Positions 46,160-56,100 of a stretch of DNA of 64,000 nucleotides are shown here, piece after piece. The notes under the pieces are model-generated. The model saw nothing but the letters and a program-made list of their open reading frames with translations. It ran no database searches and was not told the DNA's origin. This stretch comes from an uncultured delta proteobacterium. GTDB taxonomy: Bacteria > Desulfobacterota > Desulfobulbia > Desulfobulbales > Desulfocapsaceae. Made by a program: the position numbers and the translations under genes. The stretch covers positions 46,193 through 110,192 of the forward strand of contig CAIUQR010000141.1 of the NCBI GenBank assembly GCA_903901335.1, given 5' to 3'. Each line of letters opens with the position of its first letter. Positions within the stretch are counted from its first letter, which is position 1.

Positions 46160-48305
46160 GGGGGTCCTCTTCCCATCCGTGGGACTCCACCAGGAGTGCC
46201 AGGGAATGTTCGAGCAGGGGGTAACTGGTTTTAGTCTCCCAGATGAGTTTTTCTCCCGGCCCGCCGGTAGGCGAGCTGGTGTCGAGTATGAGCTGCCAGC
46301 GGGCTACAGGGGTTAAATCCGGGAGGGTGAAAGGAATGGGCTCGTGGTGGGCGTTGACCAGAAGGATAAACCTGTTGTCCACGACTGGCTTTCCCTTTTC
46401 ATCCTGCTCCTCCAGGGCATCGCCGGCCAGGTAAAGGCCCAGGCAACGGGCAAAGGAATGCTGCCATTCCTCGTCGGTCATTTCGGTGCCTGTCGGGGTC
46501 AGCCAGATGATATCGCTGACCCCTGACCCCTTGATGGGACGGCCCTGAAAAAAATGGCGGCGGCGAAAGACATGATGGGCCTTGCGCAGGGCGATCAGGC
46601 GACGGACGAAACCGAGGAGCTCGTCCTGTTCGACATCAAGCCTCCAGTCGTGCCAGCTCAGGGGAGTATCCTGGCAATAGGTGTTGTTGTTGCCCTGCTG
46701 GCTCCGGCCCATCTCGTCCCCTGCAAGGAGCATGGGCACCCCCTGGGACAGAAAGAGGCTGGCGAGGAAGTTACGTTTCTGGCGGGCTCTGAATGCGGTT
46801 ATCTGCGGATCGGCGCTTGGCCCCTCGTCGCCACAGTTCCAGCTGCGGTTGTTTGATTCTCCATCCTGGTTGTTTTCGAGATTCGCCTCGTTGTGCTTGT
46901 CGTTATAACTCACCAGATCGTGCAGGGTGAAACCGTCATGACAGGTGACGAAGTTGATGCTCGCAGAGGGGCGTCTTCCATCCCGTTCGTAAAGGTCGCT
47001 TGAGCCGGTGAGCCGGTGGGCGAACTCACCGATATTGTCGCCCTCCCCTTTCCAGTAGGAGCGCACCGTGTCCCGGTACTTGCCGTTCCATTCGGTCCAG
47101 CCCACGGGAAAGTTACCCACCTGATAGCCGCCCTCGCCTAAGTCCCAGGGCTCGGCAATCAGTTTGACCTGGGAAAGCACCGGATCCTGGTGGATGATGT
47201 CAAAAAAGGCTCCCAGCCGGTTCACCTCGAAAAGTTCTCTGGCCAGGGCCGAGGCCAGGTCGAAACGGAAGCCGTCCACATGCATTTCCAGCACCCAGTA
47301 ACGCAGGCTGTCCATGATCAGCTGCAGTACCCGTGGATGGCACATGTTCAGGGTGTTGCCGCAGCCGGTGAAGTCCCTGTAATAGCGGTTGTTTTCCGGC
47401 TCCACCCGGTAATAGGCAAGGTTGTCGATCCCCCGGAAGCAGAGGGTGGGCCCCAATTGATTGCCTTCGGCGGTATGGTTGTATACCACGTCAAGAATGA
47501 CCTCGATGCCGGCCGAGTGCAGGATCTTCACCATGGTTTTAAATTCGTTGATCTGGCCGGATGCCGAATATCGTCCATCCGGGACAAAGAAGCCGAGGGA
47601 GTTGTAGCCCCAGTAATTAGATAGTCCCTTTTCCACCAGATGACGTTCGTCGACACAGGTATGCACCGGCATGAGTTCCACCGCCGTTACCCCGAGACGT
47701 TTGAGGTAATCGACCGCCGGGGCAGAGGACAGTCCGGCATAGGTTCCGCGCAGCTTTTCGGGGATCTGGGGATGCTGCCAGGTAAAACCCTTGACATGCA
47801 GCTCGTAGATAATGGTGTCAAACCAGGAGGTGTGGGGGGGGCGGTCATCTCCCCAGGTAAAGGCTGAATCGATCACCTGGGATTTCGGCATATAGGGCGC
47901 ACTGTTGGCCCTGTCGCGGGAAAGATCGTCGAGGGGGTGGCCTATCTGGTAGCCGAACAGGGCGTCATGCCAGCGCAGCCGGCCGAAAATTGCCTTGCCA
48001 TACGGATCGAGGAGCAGCTTCGCCCGGTTAAAACGCAGGCCCCGCTCCGGGTCATACGGGCCATGGACCCGGTAGCCGTAAAGAAGACCGGGCCGCGCCT
48101 CAGGCAGGTAGCAATGCCAGACCTGGTCGGTCTTCCAGGCCAGATTGATGCGTTCGATCTCCTGGCGGCCCTGATGGTCAAAGAGACAGAGCTCAACCTT
48201 GTCGGCACACTCGGAAAAGATGGCGAAGTTGACGCCCTCGCCGTCCCAGGTGGCGCCCAAGGGGTAGGGATTGCCTGGCCAGACTGCCATTTTTTGATAT
48301 GTCAT
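46143..48305 (-). CDS. glgX: Glycogen debranching enzyme (isoamylase type)
   Basis: 720 residues. It hydrolyses alpha-1,6 branches, giving linear dextrins for TreY. An N-terminal CBM48 (PLGATWDGEGVNFAIFSE), GH13_11 barrel with GFRFDLASALARE, LIAEPWDLGEGGYQVG and FVTCHDGFTLHDLVSYNDKH, and an isoamylase-like C-terminal domain are present. It lies 42 bp after treT. Confidence 0.97.
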   Translation of the reverse strand: MTYQKMAVWPGNPYPLGATWDGEGVNFAIFSECADKVELCLFDHQGRQEIERINLAWKTDQVWHCYLPEARPGLLYGYRVHGPYDPERGLRFNRAKLLLDPYGKAIFGRLRWHDALFGYQIGHPLDDLSRDRANSAPYMPKSQVIDSAFTWGDDRPPHTSWFDTIIYELHVKGFTWQHPQIPEKLRGTYAGLSSAPAVDYLKRLGVTAVELMPVHTCVDERHLVEKGLSNYWGYNSLGFFVPDGRYSASGQINEFKTMVKILHSAGIEVILDVVYNHTAEGNQLGPTLCFRGIDNLAYYRVEPENNRYYRDFTGCGNTLNMCHPRVLQLIMDSLRYWVLEMHVDGFRFDLASALARELFEVNRLGAFFDIIHQDPVLSQVKLIAEPWDLGEGGYQVGNFPVGWTEWNGKYRDTVRSYWKGEGDNIGEFAHRLTGSSDLYERDGRRPSASINFVTCHDGFTLHDLVSYNDKHNEANLENNQDGESNNRSWNCGDEGPSADPQITAFRARQKRNFLASLFLSQGVPMLLAGDEMGRSQQGNNNTYCQDTPLSWHDWRLDVEQDELLGFVRRLIALRKAHHVFRRRHFFQGRPIKGSGVSDIIWLTPTGTEMTDEEWQHSFARCLGLYLAGDALEEQDEKGKPVVDNRFILLVNAHHEPIPFTLPDLTPVARWQLILDTSSPTGGPGEKLIWETKTSYPLLEHSLALLVESHGWEEDPHDGPT

Positions 48306-48347
48306 AGTGTCCCCAGGTCAGTGTTTCTTGCCGGGTGGTAAGGGTGC

Positions 48348-49589
48348 TCAGCTCAAATCGATGCGGTATTCGGTGCCATGGCGCAGACTGAGCAGCACAG
48401 TGAGGTACTCCCGGATTTGCCGGGTCAGGAGAAAATTTTCCCGGACGTACTCCTTGCCCTTTCTGCCCATTTCCTGCATGCGACTTCTGTTATGGAGGAG
48501 ATGGCGGATACGGAGCGCCGCCCCTTCCGGGGTACGGACGAGAAAGCCGGTATGATAGTTGATGACCTGCAGGCGGATGCCGCCTGTGTCACCGCCGATC
48601 ACCGGCTTGCTCTTCCACATGCCCTCGGTGACGGTAAGCCCAAAGCCTTCCCTGGTTGATTTTTGCACCACGATATCGGCAGCCCGCTGCAGGGCGTTGA
48701 TGGTGCGGTGCGCATCCGGGGCGAGGAGAAGGATGTGGATGTCTTGGTCGTTTCCCGCTGCCTCTCGAACCTCGGCGAGGACCGCTTCCCCTTCCGGATC
48801 ATCGCTGGCCTCGCCGCCGGCCAGAACCAACTGCAGGTCGGGAATGAATTTTTTGGCCAGGCGGTAAGCCTGAATGACGCCCACCGGATCTTTGAAACGA
48901 TCATAGCGGGAAACCTGCACCAGAAGGGGCCGGGCCGGATCAAGGTCGAACTGGACAAAGACTCGGTTCACCTCCTCCTGTGACAGCTCGATGTTCTTAT
49001 CGCTCAACGGATCAATGCTGGGCGGAATAATATATTGCGGATGCGGCAGCTGTTGGGCAAAGGCGGGGAGGGAAAAGATACTGGCATCGTAATTACAGAC
49101 CTTCCCGCGCAGATACTTCCAGACCGGGCGATAGGGATGACTGGCGTCGATGTGGCAGCGCCAGACCCATTTGCCGTGCCGGTCGGGAAAGTGGTCGAGA
49201 AGACCGGCTGGTTGCGGGTCATGGATGAAAACGAAATCCGCCTTGGTCAATTTTGTCCGCAGAGCCTCCGCGCAGGCTTGATTGGCCCGTTCGTAGGCGG
49301 CAAGGAGCGGCGCTGCGATGTTTACCTTGTTGCCCTGCAGGCCGTTGTGCATGGACTTGGTGCACTGATAAAAATCCGCATCGCCGCTGATTATCTCCCA
49401 GCTGGTATCGAGGCCGACTTCATTGAAAAGCGGCACAAGCTTTTCGAGGATCTCGGCCACCCCGCCTCCTATCCGGGTGGAGTTGACGTGGATAACCTTG
49501 GCACCGTGCAGCGATTCCGCCAGCTGCCTGAGGTGATTGACGACATCAGGGCCGGTTATGGCGGCAAAGGATTCGAGCAGCTTGCTCAT
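48348..49589 (-). CDS. treT: Trehalose glycosyltransferring synthase (TreT-type, GT4)
   Basis: 413 residues, GT-B fold. It joins NDP-glucose and glucose to trehalose in a single reversible step in characterised relatives (EC 2.4.1.245). The start VIHVNSTRIGGGVAEILEKL and the middle FVFIHDPQPAGLLDHFP are TreT-like; the nucleotide-binding half has LLVQVSRYDRFKDPVGVI and STREGFGLTVTEGMWKSKP. Starting near the DUF5752 stop with ATGA overlap indicates coupling. Having both TreT and TreYZ in one operon gives two routes to the same sugar. Confidence 0.9.
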   Translation of the reverse strand: MSKLLESFAAITGPDVVNHLRQLAESLHGAKVIHVNSTRIGGGVAEILEKLVPLFNEVGLDTSWEIISGDADFYQCTKSMHNGLQGNKVNIAAPLLAAYERANQACAEALRTKLTKADFVFIHDPQPAGLLDHFPDRHGKWVWRCHIDASHPYRPVWKYLRGKVCNYDASIFSLPAFAQQLPHPQYIIPPSIDPLSDKNIELSQEEVNRVFVQFDLDPARPLLVQVSRYDRFKDPVGVIQAYRLAKKFIPDLQLVLAGGEASDDPEGEAVLAEVREAAGNDQDIHILLLAPDAHRTINALQRAADIVVQKSTREGFGLTVTEGMWKSKPVIGGDTGGIRLQVINYHTGFLVRTPEGAALRIRHLLHNRSRMQEMGRKGKEYVRENFLLTRQIREYLTVLLSLRHGTEYRIDLS

Positions 49590-50251
49590 GCGGTGCCTCC
49601 CCCGAAATAGGTGGTGATAAGTTCGGTCAGTTCCTGACGGATCTGGCTGAGACTGGAAAAGAAGGGGTCAATGGCAGCCAATTGTGCGCAGAGAGCCTCG
49701 TGCTCCGCCCCAAAGCCGGTCAGCCAGAAGCGAAAGTCATCGGTGGGCTCCTGCATCCGGCTGCGCGCATCAATGAAATGATAGAAGATGCTGCTGGTCG
49801 ACATTTTCGGTATCTGCCGGGCCAGATCCGCCGGCTTCTCCATACGGCGATGGGTGTCGAAGATCACTAACTGGCTCCGCAAAAACTCGAATTGTCTGGC
49901 GGCCGGCATCCAGCGTGATATTTCACTTTCGTCCAGACGGTCATCGACGACATCGAGTATTTCCTGGCGGATCGCTTCCATGTCATGGCCTTCAGCCGGA
50001 TTAATGACGGCCAGGCGCTCGGCTAGTTCCGGCTCGCGCAGGCTATGACGAGCCCAGCCCGCAAAATCGTTATGGAATTCGCGCTCATCAAAGCGGGGAG
50101 CCAGCAGGCCGCCCCAGAAGTGATGGTAGATGCTGTCGCTACCAACGTCCTGCAGATTTTCACGTAGTTCGGCAAGATTGATGGCCTTGCGACCGGTGGC
50201 GATGGTGATCAGAGCGCAGTCCTTGATTGCAAAAATATGGGCGTTTTTCAC
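49586..50251 (-). CDS. DUF5752 family protein
   Basis: 221 residues, soluble and helical. Two similar halves are visible: SIYHHFWGGLLAPRF with DFAGWARHSL in the first, and SIFYHFIDARSRMQEP with DFRFWLTGFG in the second, so the protein is an internal repeat. DUF5752 genes are often next to TreT-like glycosyltransferases, as here. Activity is unknown; a regulatory or scaffold role for TreT is a guess. It is 18 bp after the secreted 146-residue protein gene. Confidence 0.85.
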   Translation of the reverse strand: MKNAHIFAIKDCALITIATGRKAINLAELRENLQDVGSDSIYHHFWGGLLAPRFDEREFHNDFAGWARHSLREPELAERLAVINPAEGHDMEAIRQEILDVVDDRLDESEISRWMPAARQFEFLRSQLVIFDTHRRMEKPADLARQIPKMSTSSIFYHFIDARSRMQEPTDDFRFWLTGFGAEHEALCAQLAAIDPFFSSLSQIRQELTELITTYFGGGTA

Positions 50252-50269
50252 GTTCAGTCCTCTTGAAAA

Positions 50270-50710
50270 TCATTCCGTCCAGATAAAATATATCCTTGCC
50301 TGTTGTTGCCCCGTAATGGAAACAGTGCGCACCGCTTTCTGATCGCCGTTGGCGGCCTTTACAACATAGGTCCCCGGTGGGAGTTTGGCATACAACAACG
50401 GCCCGGCATCATCGACGGTCAGCGTCTTCTGGTTGCCTTTGCCGGTAATGACAATCGTCGTGTCGGCGGTCAACTTGCCCACCTTGTCTGCATTCGAGAT
50501 GATAAGATTGTAATTTTTAGCCGTGGCCTTAAGCGCGTCGCGCTCCTCCAGGCTGATGCCACCCGAGGTGTAGGCTATACCACCCTGCTGCATGACCTGC
50601 GGCAGGTCTTCTGACCAACTCTCTTGATTTTCTTGCGCTAAAACCGGCGAGATCATCATCGCTAAAAGTCCGGCCACCAAAACGCCTTGCCATTTTCCGT
50701 TGATTTTCAT
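50270..50710 (-). CDS. Small exported protein with a carboxypeptidase-regulatory-like fold
   Basis: 146 residues: signal peptide (VLVAGLLAMMISPVLA), a middle helix (ISLEERDALKATAKNYNL), and a C-terminal beta-rich part with AKLPPGTYVVKAANGDQKAV that looks like a CarbopepD-type Ig-like fold. No named family with confidence. It is the first gene behind P8 (leader about 55 nt) and only 18 bp ahead of DUF5752, so P8 should read into the trehalose/glycogen genes. Confidence 0.82.
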   Translation of the reverse strand: MKINGKWQGVLVAGLLAMMISPVLAQENQESWSEDLPQVMQQGGIAYTSGGISLEERDALKATAKNYNLIISNADKVGKLTADTTIVITGKGNQKTLTVDDAGPLLYAKLPPGTYVVKAANGDQKAVRTVSITGQQQARIYFIWTE

Positions 50711-50776
50711 AGCATCCTCTTCTTGAAATTTAATTTAACACCCCACAAGGGGCAGTCATGCTCTCTTCTTTGTAAA

Positions 50777-50791
50777 GCAATCATTGTGCCA
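50777..50791 (-). promoter_or_regulatory. Sigma-54 promoter P8
   Basis: Minus strand: TGGCAC-AATGA-TTGC, identical to P2 and a full consensus match. Confidence 0.87.
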
Positions 50792-50819
50792 GGTTTCAAA
50801 CATGAAGGGTCACATCACC

Positions 50820-50832
50820 CAACATTTTGATA
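50820..50832 (-). promoter_or_regulatory. IHF-type site between P8 and its activator sites
   Basis: Minus strand TATCAAAATGTTG fits the IHF consensus WATCAA-N4-TTR exactly, 29 bp upstream of the -24 box. The same position in P4, P5 and P9 has related TAAATAxCA-type sequence. Confidence 0.6.
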
Positions 50833-50892
50833 TTTTGGCATTCTGAGCTGAAAGAGTATTTAGAGGGTCATCAACAATAGCCCTGAAAGAAG

Positions 50893-50924
50893 GGTCATAT
50901 TTACCCAAATGGTCATATGTGACC
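50893..50924 (-). promoter_or_regulatory. Activator-site pair UAS8
   Basis: Sites GGTCATATTTACCC (50893) and GGTCATATGTGACC (50911), 18 bp apart, 102 bp upstream of P8 and about 60 bp past the stop of the first sigma-54 activator gene. Confidence 0.85.
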
Positions 50925-50982
50925 ATTTGGGGCTGCCTGGAAATTCCCGGGCGCATTCCCGAGGGTGCTTCATGGGGATGAG

Positions 50983-52524
50983 CTATGTTTTTTCGATATT
51001 GAGCTTCCGCATGCGGGCACGCAATGTGCTGCGGTCGAGGCCCAGGATTTCAGCCGCACTGTTTTTTCCGCTTATTTTCCACCGGGTCTGTTCAAGTACC
51101 TGAATAATATACTCCCGCTCGACCGTTTGCAGGGATTTTGGGCTTGTATTGAGATCCTTGAACGGCTTCGTGAGCTCATCAACCAGGCGTAGTTTGGGGC
51201 CCGACGAGTTGATCACCGCGCGTTCAAGGACGTTTTCCAGCTCTCGGACATTTCCCGGCCAGTGATAGCCCTGCAAAGCATCCATTACGTTCTCCGGAAT
51301 TATTTCAATGGCTTTACCCAACCGCTTTTCAATTTTTTTAACATAAAAATCGACAAGAAGCGGTATGTCTCCCAGGCGATCCCGGAGTGGCGGCATCGTG
51401 ATCGGAAAAATATTTAACCGGTACAGGAGGTCTTCACGGAAACGGCCTTTACGTACTTCCTCTTCCAGATTACGATTCGTGGCGACAATAATCCGCACAT
51501 CGACTTTGATGGTCTGGGAGCTGCCTACCCGTTCAAACTCGCCATCCTGAAGAACTCTGAGCAGCTTTGCCTGCAGTTCCAGCGGCAATTCTCCTATCTC
51601 ATCCAAGAAAAGAGTAGCACCGTTGGCGATTTCAAATCGTCCGAGATGTTTGGCATACGAACCGGTGAAGGAACCTTTCTCATGACCGAACAATTCACTT
51701 TCTATAAGGTTTGCCGGCAGTGTGGCACAGTTTACTTTTACCAGGGATCGATTTTTGCGCAGGCTCGAGCTGTGAATAGCCCGGGCGACCAATTCCTTGC
51801 CGGTGCCTGTCTCGCCATGAACCAGTACGGTGGTATTGCTTGCGGCAATTTGTCCTACTTTAAAGAGCACATACTTGAGTGCGTCACTTTGACCAATAAT
51901 ATTCTCATAGTTGTTTTCCAGCTTAATCTCTTCTTGCAGGTATGCTCTTTCCCCTTCCAGTTGTTCTTTTAACTTTTTGATTTCAGCAAGGGAGGCTTCA
52001 GCACTATCTTTTCTATTTTCAGCCTCCTTTAATGCGACAAAAAGTTCATCCGTGCGCCTGGCCACCTTAAGTTCAAGAAAGTCGTTTTTATCCCGCAGGG
52101 ATTCGGCCATGGCCTTCAGGGCCAGATGATTCTTCACGCGCGCCATGACTATGGGCGGGCTGATCGGCTTGGTAATGTAGTCGACGGCACCGAGCTCCAG
52201 GCCTTTTTTCTCATCATCCACCTCTACCCTGGCGGTGAGGAAGATCACCGGGATGTTCATCGTCCCGGGATCGCACTTGAGCCGCCGGCACACCTCGTAG
52301 CCGTCCATGCCGGGCATCATGACATCGAGCAGGATCAGGTCCGGCGGCGAGTCTGACGCCACGATCTTCAATGCCTTCTCGCCACCGTTGGCAACCTTCA
52401 CTTTGTAGTCGTCCTTAAGCAGACTGCTCATCAGCGTCAGGTTTTCCGGCATGTCGTCGACGACGAGTATCGTGGCCCGTCCGGTTACATTGAGTTCGTC
52501 CATATGGTTTACGATATTCCTCAT
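50983..52524 (-). CDS. Sigma-54 activator, receiver-AAA-Fis type (NtrC family response regulator)
   Basis: 513 residues. Receiver (~15-135; acidic pair Asp23-Asp24, phospho-acceptor Asp67 in LLDVMMPG), a coiled coil (~140-205), AAA+ domain with Walker A GETGTGKELVARAIH, sigma-54 contact loop GSFTGS in place of GAFTGA, Walker B LFLDEIGELP, then a Fis-type HTH with SAAEILGLDRSTLRARMRKL. It should remodel sigma-54 RNA polymerase when phosphorylated, most likely by the kinase at 53159. The ATG overlaps the stop of the preceding regulator by 4 bases; an ATG at 52503 is possible. The DNA-binding end is nearly identical to that of the activator at 58470. Confidence 0.94.
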   Translation of the reverse strand: MRNIVNHMDELNVTGRATILVVDDMPENLTLMSSLLKDDYKVKVANGGEKALKIVASDSPPDLILLDVMMPGMDGYEVCRRLKCDPGTMNIPVIFLTARVEVDDEKKGLELGAVDYITKPISPPIVMARVKNHLALKAMAESLRDKNDFLELKVARRTDELFVALKEAENRKDSAEASLAEIKKLKEQLEGERAYLQEEIKLENNYENIIGQSDALKYVLFKVGQIAASNTTVLVHGETGTGKELVARAIHSSSLRKNRSLVKVNCATLPANLIESELFGHEKGSFTGSYAKHLGRFEIANGATLFLDEIGELPLELQAKLLRVLQDGEFERVGSSQTIKVDVRIIVATNRNLEEEVRKGRFREDLLYRLNIFPITMPPLRDRLGDIPLLVDFYVKKIEKRLGKAIEIIPENVMDALQGYHWPGNVRELENVLERAVINSSGPKLRLVDELTKPFKDLNTSPKSLQTVEREYIIQVLEQTRWKISGKNSAAEILGLDRSTLRARMRKLNIEKT

Positions 52525-53162
52525 TCTTTTTTTGGTGTAATCCCATCACCCAGGTAATACTCGGGATAGAGCTTCTTCGCACACCCGGGGCAAATGCCAT
52601 GGCTGAACTTTGCTTCGGTGTGGTTCTGGACATAGACCTCCACCTGGCTCCAGTAGCCTTGGTCATCACGGATCTTCTTGCAATTAGCGCAGATGGGAAC
52701 GATGCCCCGCAGGGTTTTTATCTCTTTCAATGCTTGCTCGAGGAGGTCAGTCTTGCGTTTCAGTTGCAGGTGGGTCCTGATCCGGGCCAGGACGATCGGG
52801 TAAACAAACGGTATCGTAATATAGTCGACGGCTCCGAGAACAAACCCTTTGGCCTCGTCTTCAGTATCGGATTTAGAGGTGATGAAGATCACCGGAATAT
52901 CTTTCGTCCCCTCGTTTTCCTTGACTCGCCTGCACACCTCGTAGCCGTCCATGCCGGGCATCATGATGTCGAGCAGGATTAAATCCGGTGGCGAGTCTGA
53001 TTCTGCGATCTTCAGCGCCTTCTTGCCACCGTTGGCAACCTTCACTTTGTAGTCGTCCTTGAGCAGACCACTCATCAGGGTCAGGTTTTCCGGCATGTCG
53101 TCGACGACAAGTAGCGTGGCCCTTTCGGTTAAATCGAGTTCGCTTATGCTGTTTCCTGTCAT
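52521..53162 (-). CDS. Receiver protein with C-terminal four-Cys module
   Basis: 213 residues. Receiver (~13-130, phospho-acceptor Asp65 in LLDIMMPG), almost the same as the receiver of the next gene, then a short helix and a module with [19 protein letters not shown] and [15 protein letters not shown]. The two CxxC pairs suggest a metal-bound knuckle. The same module ends the CheB/CheR protein at 60068. There is no DNA-binding or enzymatic output, so it may be a phosphate sink or adaptor. Overlaps of 4 bases on both sides tie it to the kinase and the activator. Confidence 0.9.
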   Translation of the reverse strand: MTGNSISELDLTERATLLVVDDMPENLTLMSGLLKDDYKVKVANGGKKALKIAESDSPPDLILLDIMMPGMDGYEVCRRVKENEGTKDIPVIFITSKSDTEDEAKGFVLGAVDYITIPFVYPIVLARIRTHLQLKRKTDLLEQALKEIKTLRGIVPICANCKKIRDDQGYWSQVEVYVQNHTEAKFSHGICPGCAKKLYPEYYLGDGITPKKE

Positions 53163-56100
53163 TCAGAAACCCCATAGGCGACTCTCAACGCTGCAAGCGC
53201 CGCCTCGAAGTCGAATGATCTGATGCCGTCGTCGATCTTCCGATAGTGGCTGGGAAAGGCAGCGTGAAGCAGGTCCGCATTCGCATCCAGCACATCAACC
53301 GCCTCCGCATCGTCGTCGGCCAGCATTGCCGCAAGCGTGTTGCAGACAGCCTTGAGTTTTTCCCGGTTGACTGTGACATCCGTCCCGACCTGTTCCTCCG
53401 GCAGTTGCTGTTCCAGTTGGGTGATAAGACAGGCAAGCGGTATTTTTAACTGATCGAGACACGCATCGATCTCCTCGCGCGAACGACGCTCCTTAATCGC
53501 TGTCTCGAGCCTTTCTGCCAGCTGTTGCAGGCCGGTGGCGCCGATGGTGCCGGAAACGCCCTTGAGCGTATGGGCAAGCCGCTCCGCAGTGTCCCAGATG
53601 TTGTCCTCCAGCGCTTTGAGGATTTCCGTCACAACGGATTTCTGCCCGGCGACGAACTTGCGCAGCAGCGAGAGGTAGAGAGGCTTTTTGCCGCGCACAC
53701 GGCGCAGGCCGCCCACCATGTCCAGCCCATCGATACCGGTTGGAAGGTCGACATCCTGCACTGCCTGCGGCTCTCCCTCTGCGTCTGCCGCTGCCCTGTG
53801 CCGCGGCTTGATCCATTTCAGCAGCGCCTTCCACAAGCTTTCGGGCTCGATCGGCTTGGCCACATGATCGTTCATACCCGCCGCCAGGCAGCGATCGCGA
53901 TCGCCCTGCATGGCGTTGGCGGTCATCGCCACCACCGGAAGATCCTTAAAGCGCGCCTCCTTGCGGATCTCCCGTGTCGCCGTTACACCGTCCATCACCG
54001 GCATCTGCATATCTATCAGCACGATGTCGTAATCGGTGGCCCTGACCTTGTCCAGCGCAATCCGGCCGTTCTCGGCCAGATCGACAAGGAAGCCTGCATC
54101 GCAGAGCAGTTCGGTTGCCACTTCCTGGTTGAGATCGTTGTCCTCAACGAGCAGAATTCGGGAGCCCCTGATGCCGGCAAGTTGCTCGAAGGTGTCGGTC
54201 GGCGCATCCCCGGCAGTGCGCGCGCCATCGACGACGCCTCCCATGAGGCGTATGACGCTGTCGAAGAGCACTGAGGGATTGACCGGCTTGATCAACACAT
54301 TATCAATGCCTGCTTCCTCTGCGCCCTTAATAACTTCCTCGCGGCCGTAGGCGGTCACCATTATCATGTGCGGCATGCGGCTGAGCGGAAGCTCCCTGAG
54401 CCGCTTGGCCGTCTCGTTGCCATCCATGCCCGGCATCTGCCAATCGAGGAAAACGATCTCATAGGGCATGCCCTGTGCATCGGCACGTTTTATGGCGCTG
54501 ATGGCCTCATTGCCCGATTCGGCCCTGTCGGCCTTGAAGCTCATGGTGCCAAGCAGGTCGCCCAGTACCTGGCAGGCGTTCTCGTTGTCGTCTACCACCA
54601 GCACGCGTTTACCCATCAGATCCGTCGACAGCATCAGCTTGCGCTGCAGACCGACGCCCTTTTCGAGACGTGCAGTGAACCAGAAGGTGCTTCCCTTGCC
54701 GAGATGGCTGTCCACACCCACCTCTCCGCCCATCAATTCGGCAAGCTTCTTGGAAATGGCCAGGCCCAACCCGGTGCCGCCAAATTCGCGGGTGATCGAA
54801 GTGTCGGCCTGGGAAAATCTCTGAAACAACCGCCCCATCTGTTCCTCCGTCAGGCCGGTTCCCGTATCGCGCACGGCGCAGTAGATCAGCACATCCTCGT
54901 CGGTCTGCTCCTTCAGGCGGATGACGATATCAATTTCGCCCTGCTCGGTGAACGTGACGGCATTGTTACTGTAGTTGATAAGAATCTGCCCCAGCCGCAG
55001 CGGATCGCCGATCAGACTGGGCGGCACGTTCGTGTCTATGTCGAAGACCAGTTCCAGCCCTTTGGCAGAGCACTTCTCGGCGATCAAGTCGGCCACCTTC
55101 GAAAGCACCTTTTCCAGTTCGAATTCGGTGTGCTCGATCGTCAGTTTACCCTCTTCAATTTTTGAGAAGTCAAGAATATCATTGATGATACCAAGCAGAT
55201 GCCGGCTGGAAACCTTGATCTTATTAATGTAGTCGCACTGACGGGGTGTCAGCTCAGTCTTCAGCGCCAGGTGGGACATACCGATGATGGCGTTCATCGG
55301 CGTGCGGATCTCATGGCTCATATTGGAGAGGAAATCCGATTTGGCGAGGTTGGCTTTTTCCGCCACGACTTTGGCGTTCTCCAGCTCGGCGGTCTTTTCC
55401 TCCAGTACCTGATCCATGAGTTTACGTTCCGTGACATCACGCGCGGCGGCGAATACGCCCTGCAGCCTCCTGTCCCGATCGTAAAAGGTGGTGGCATTAA
55501 AGGAGACCACGGTTTCCTTACCCTCCCTGGTGCGCGCGGTGAGCTCGTAATTGGTGACCTTCTTTTCGCTCAGCACGAGCTTGATGCTTGCCTCGGCCCG
55601 CTCCGGATCGGTAAAGTATTTCTTGAACGGCGCGCCGATCAATTCGTCGCGTGTGCAATCGGTGAGCGCCTCCATCTGTTTATTGACGTCGGTGATGATT
55701 CCGGACGGATCTGTGGTCATCAGCGCGTCGATGTTGGATTCAAACAGGGAGCGCGTGTAGAACTGATGGTCGCGCAGGCGCTGACCGAGCTGCTTCTGCT
55801 CTGCCTCGATTTGCTTGCGGGCGGTGTTATCGGTACCGATCAACAGATAGCCGATGATATCATCCTGCTCATCGCGCAGCGCCGTGACCGACACAACCGC
55901 CGGAAAGCGGCTGCCATCCTTTCTGATATAGGTCAGCTCGTAGATATCCTCGATGCCGCGTGAAGCCTTGAAAACCAAGGCCTCGAAGCCAGGCGCAATC
56001 GGGGTTCCGATTTCGACGCTGAGCGCTTCGGCGCGCGCGATGACTTCCTGCGGATCGGAAATATCGGCCGGCGTGATCGTGTTCATCACCTCGGCGGCCG

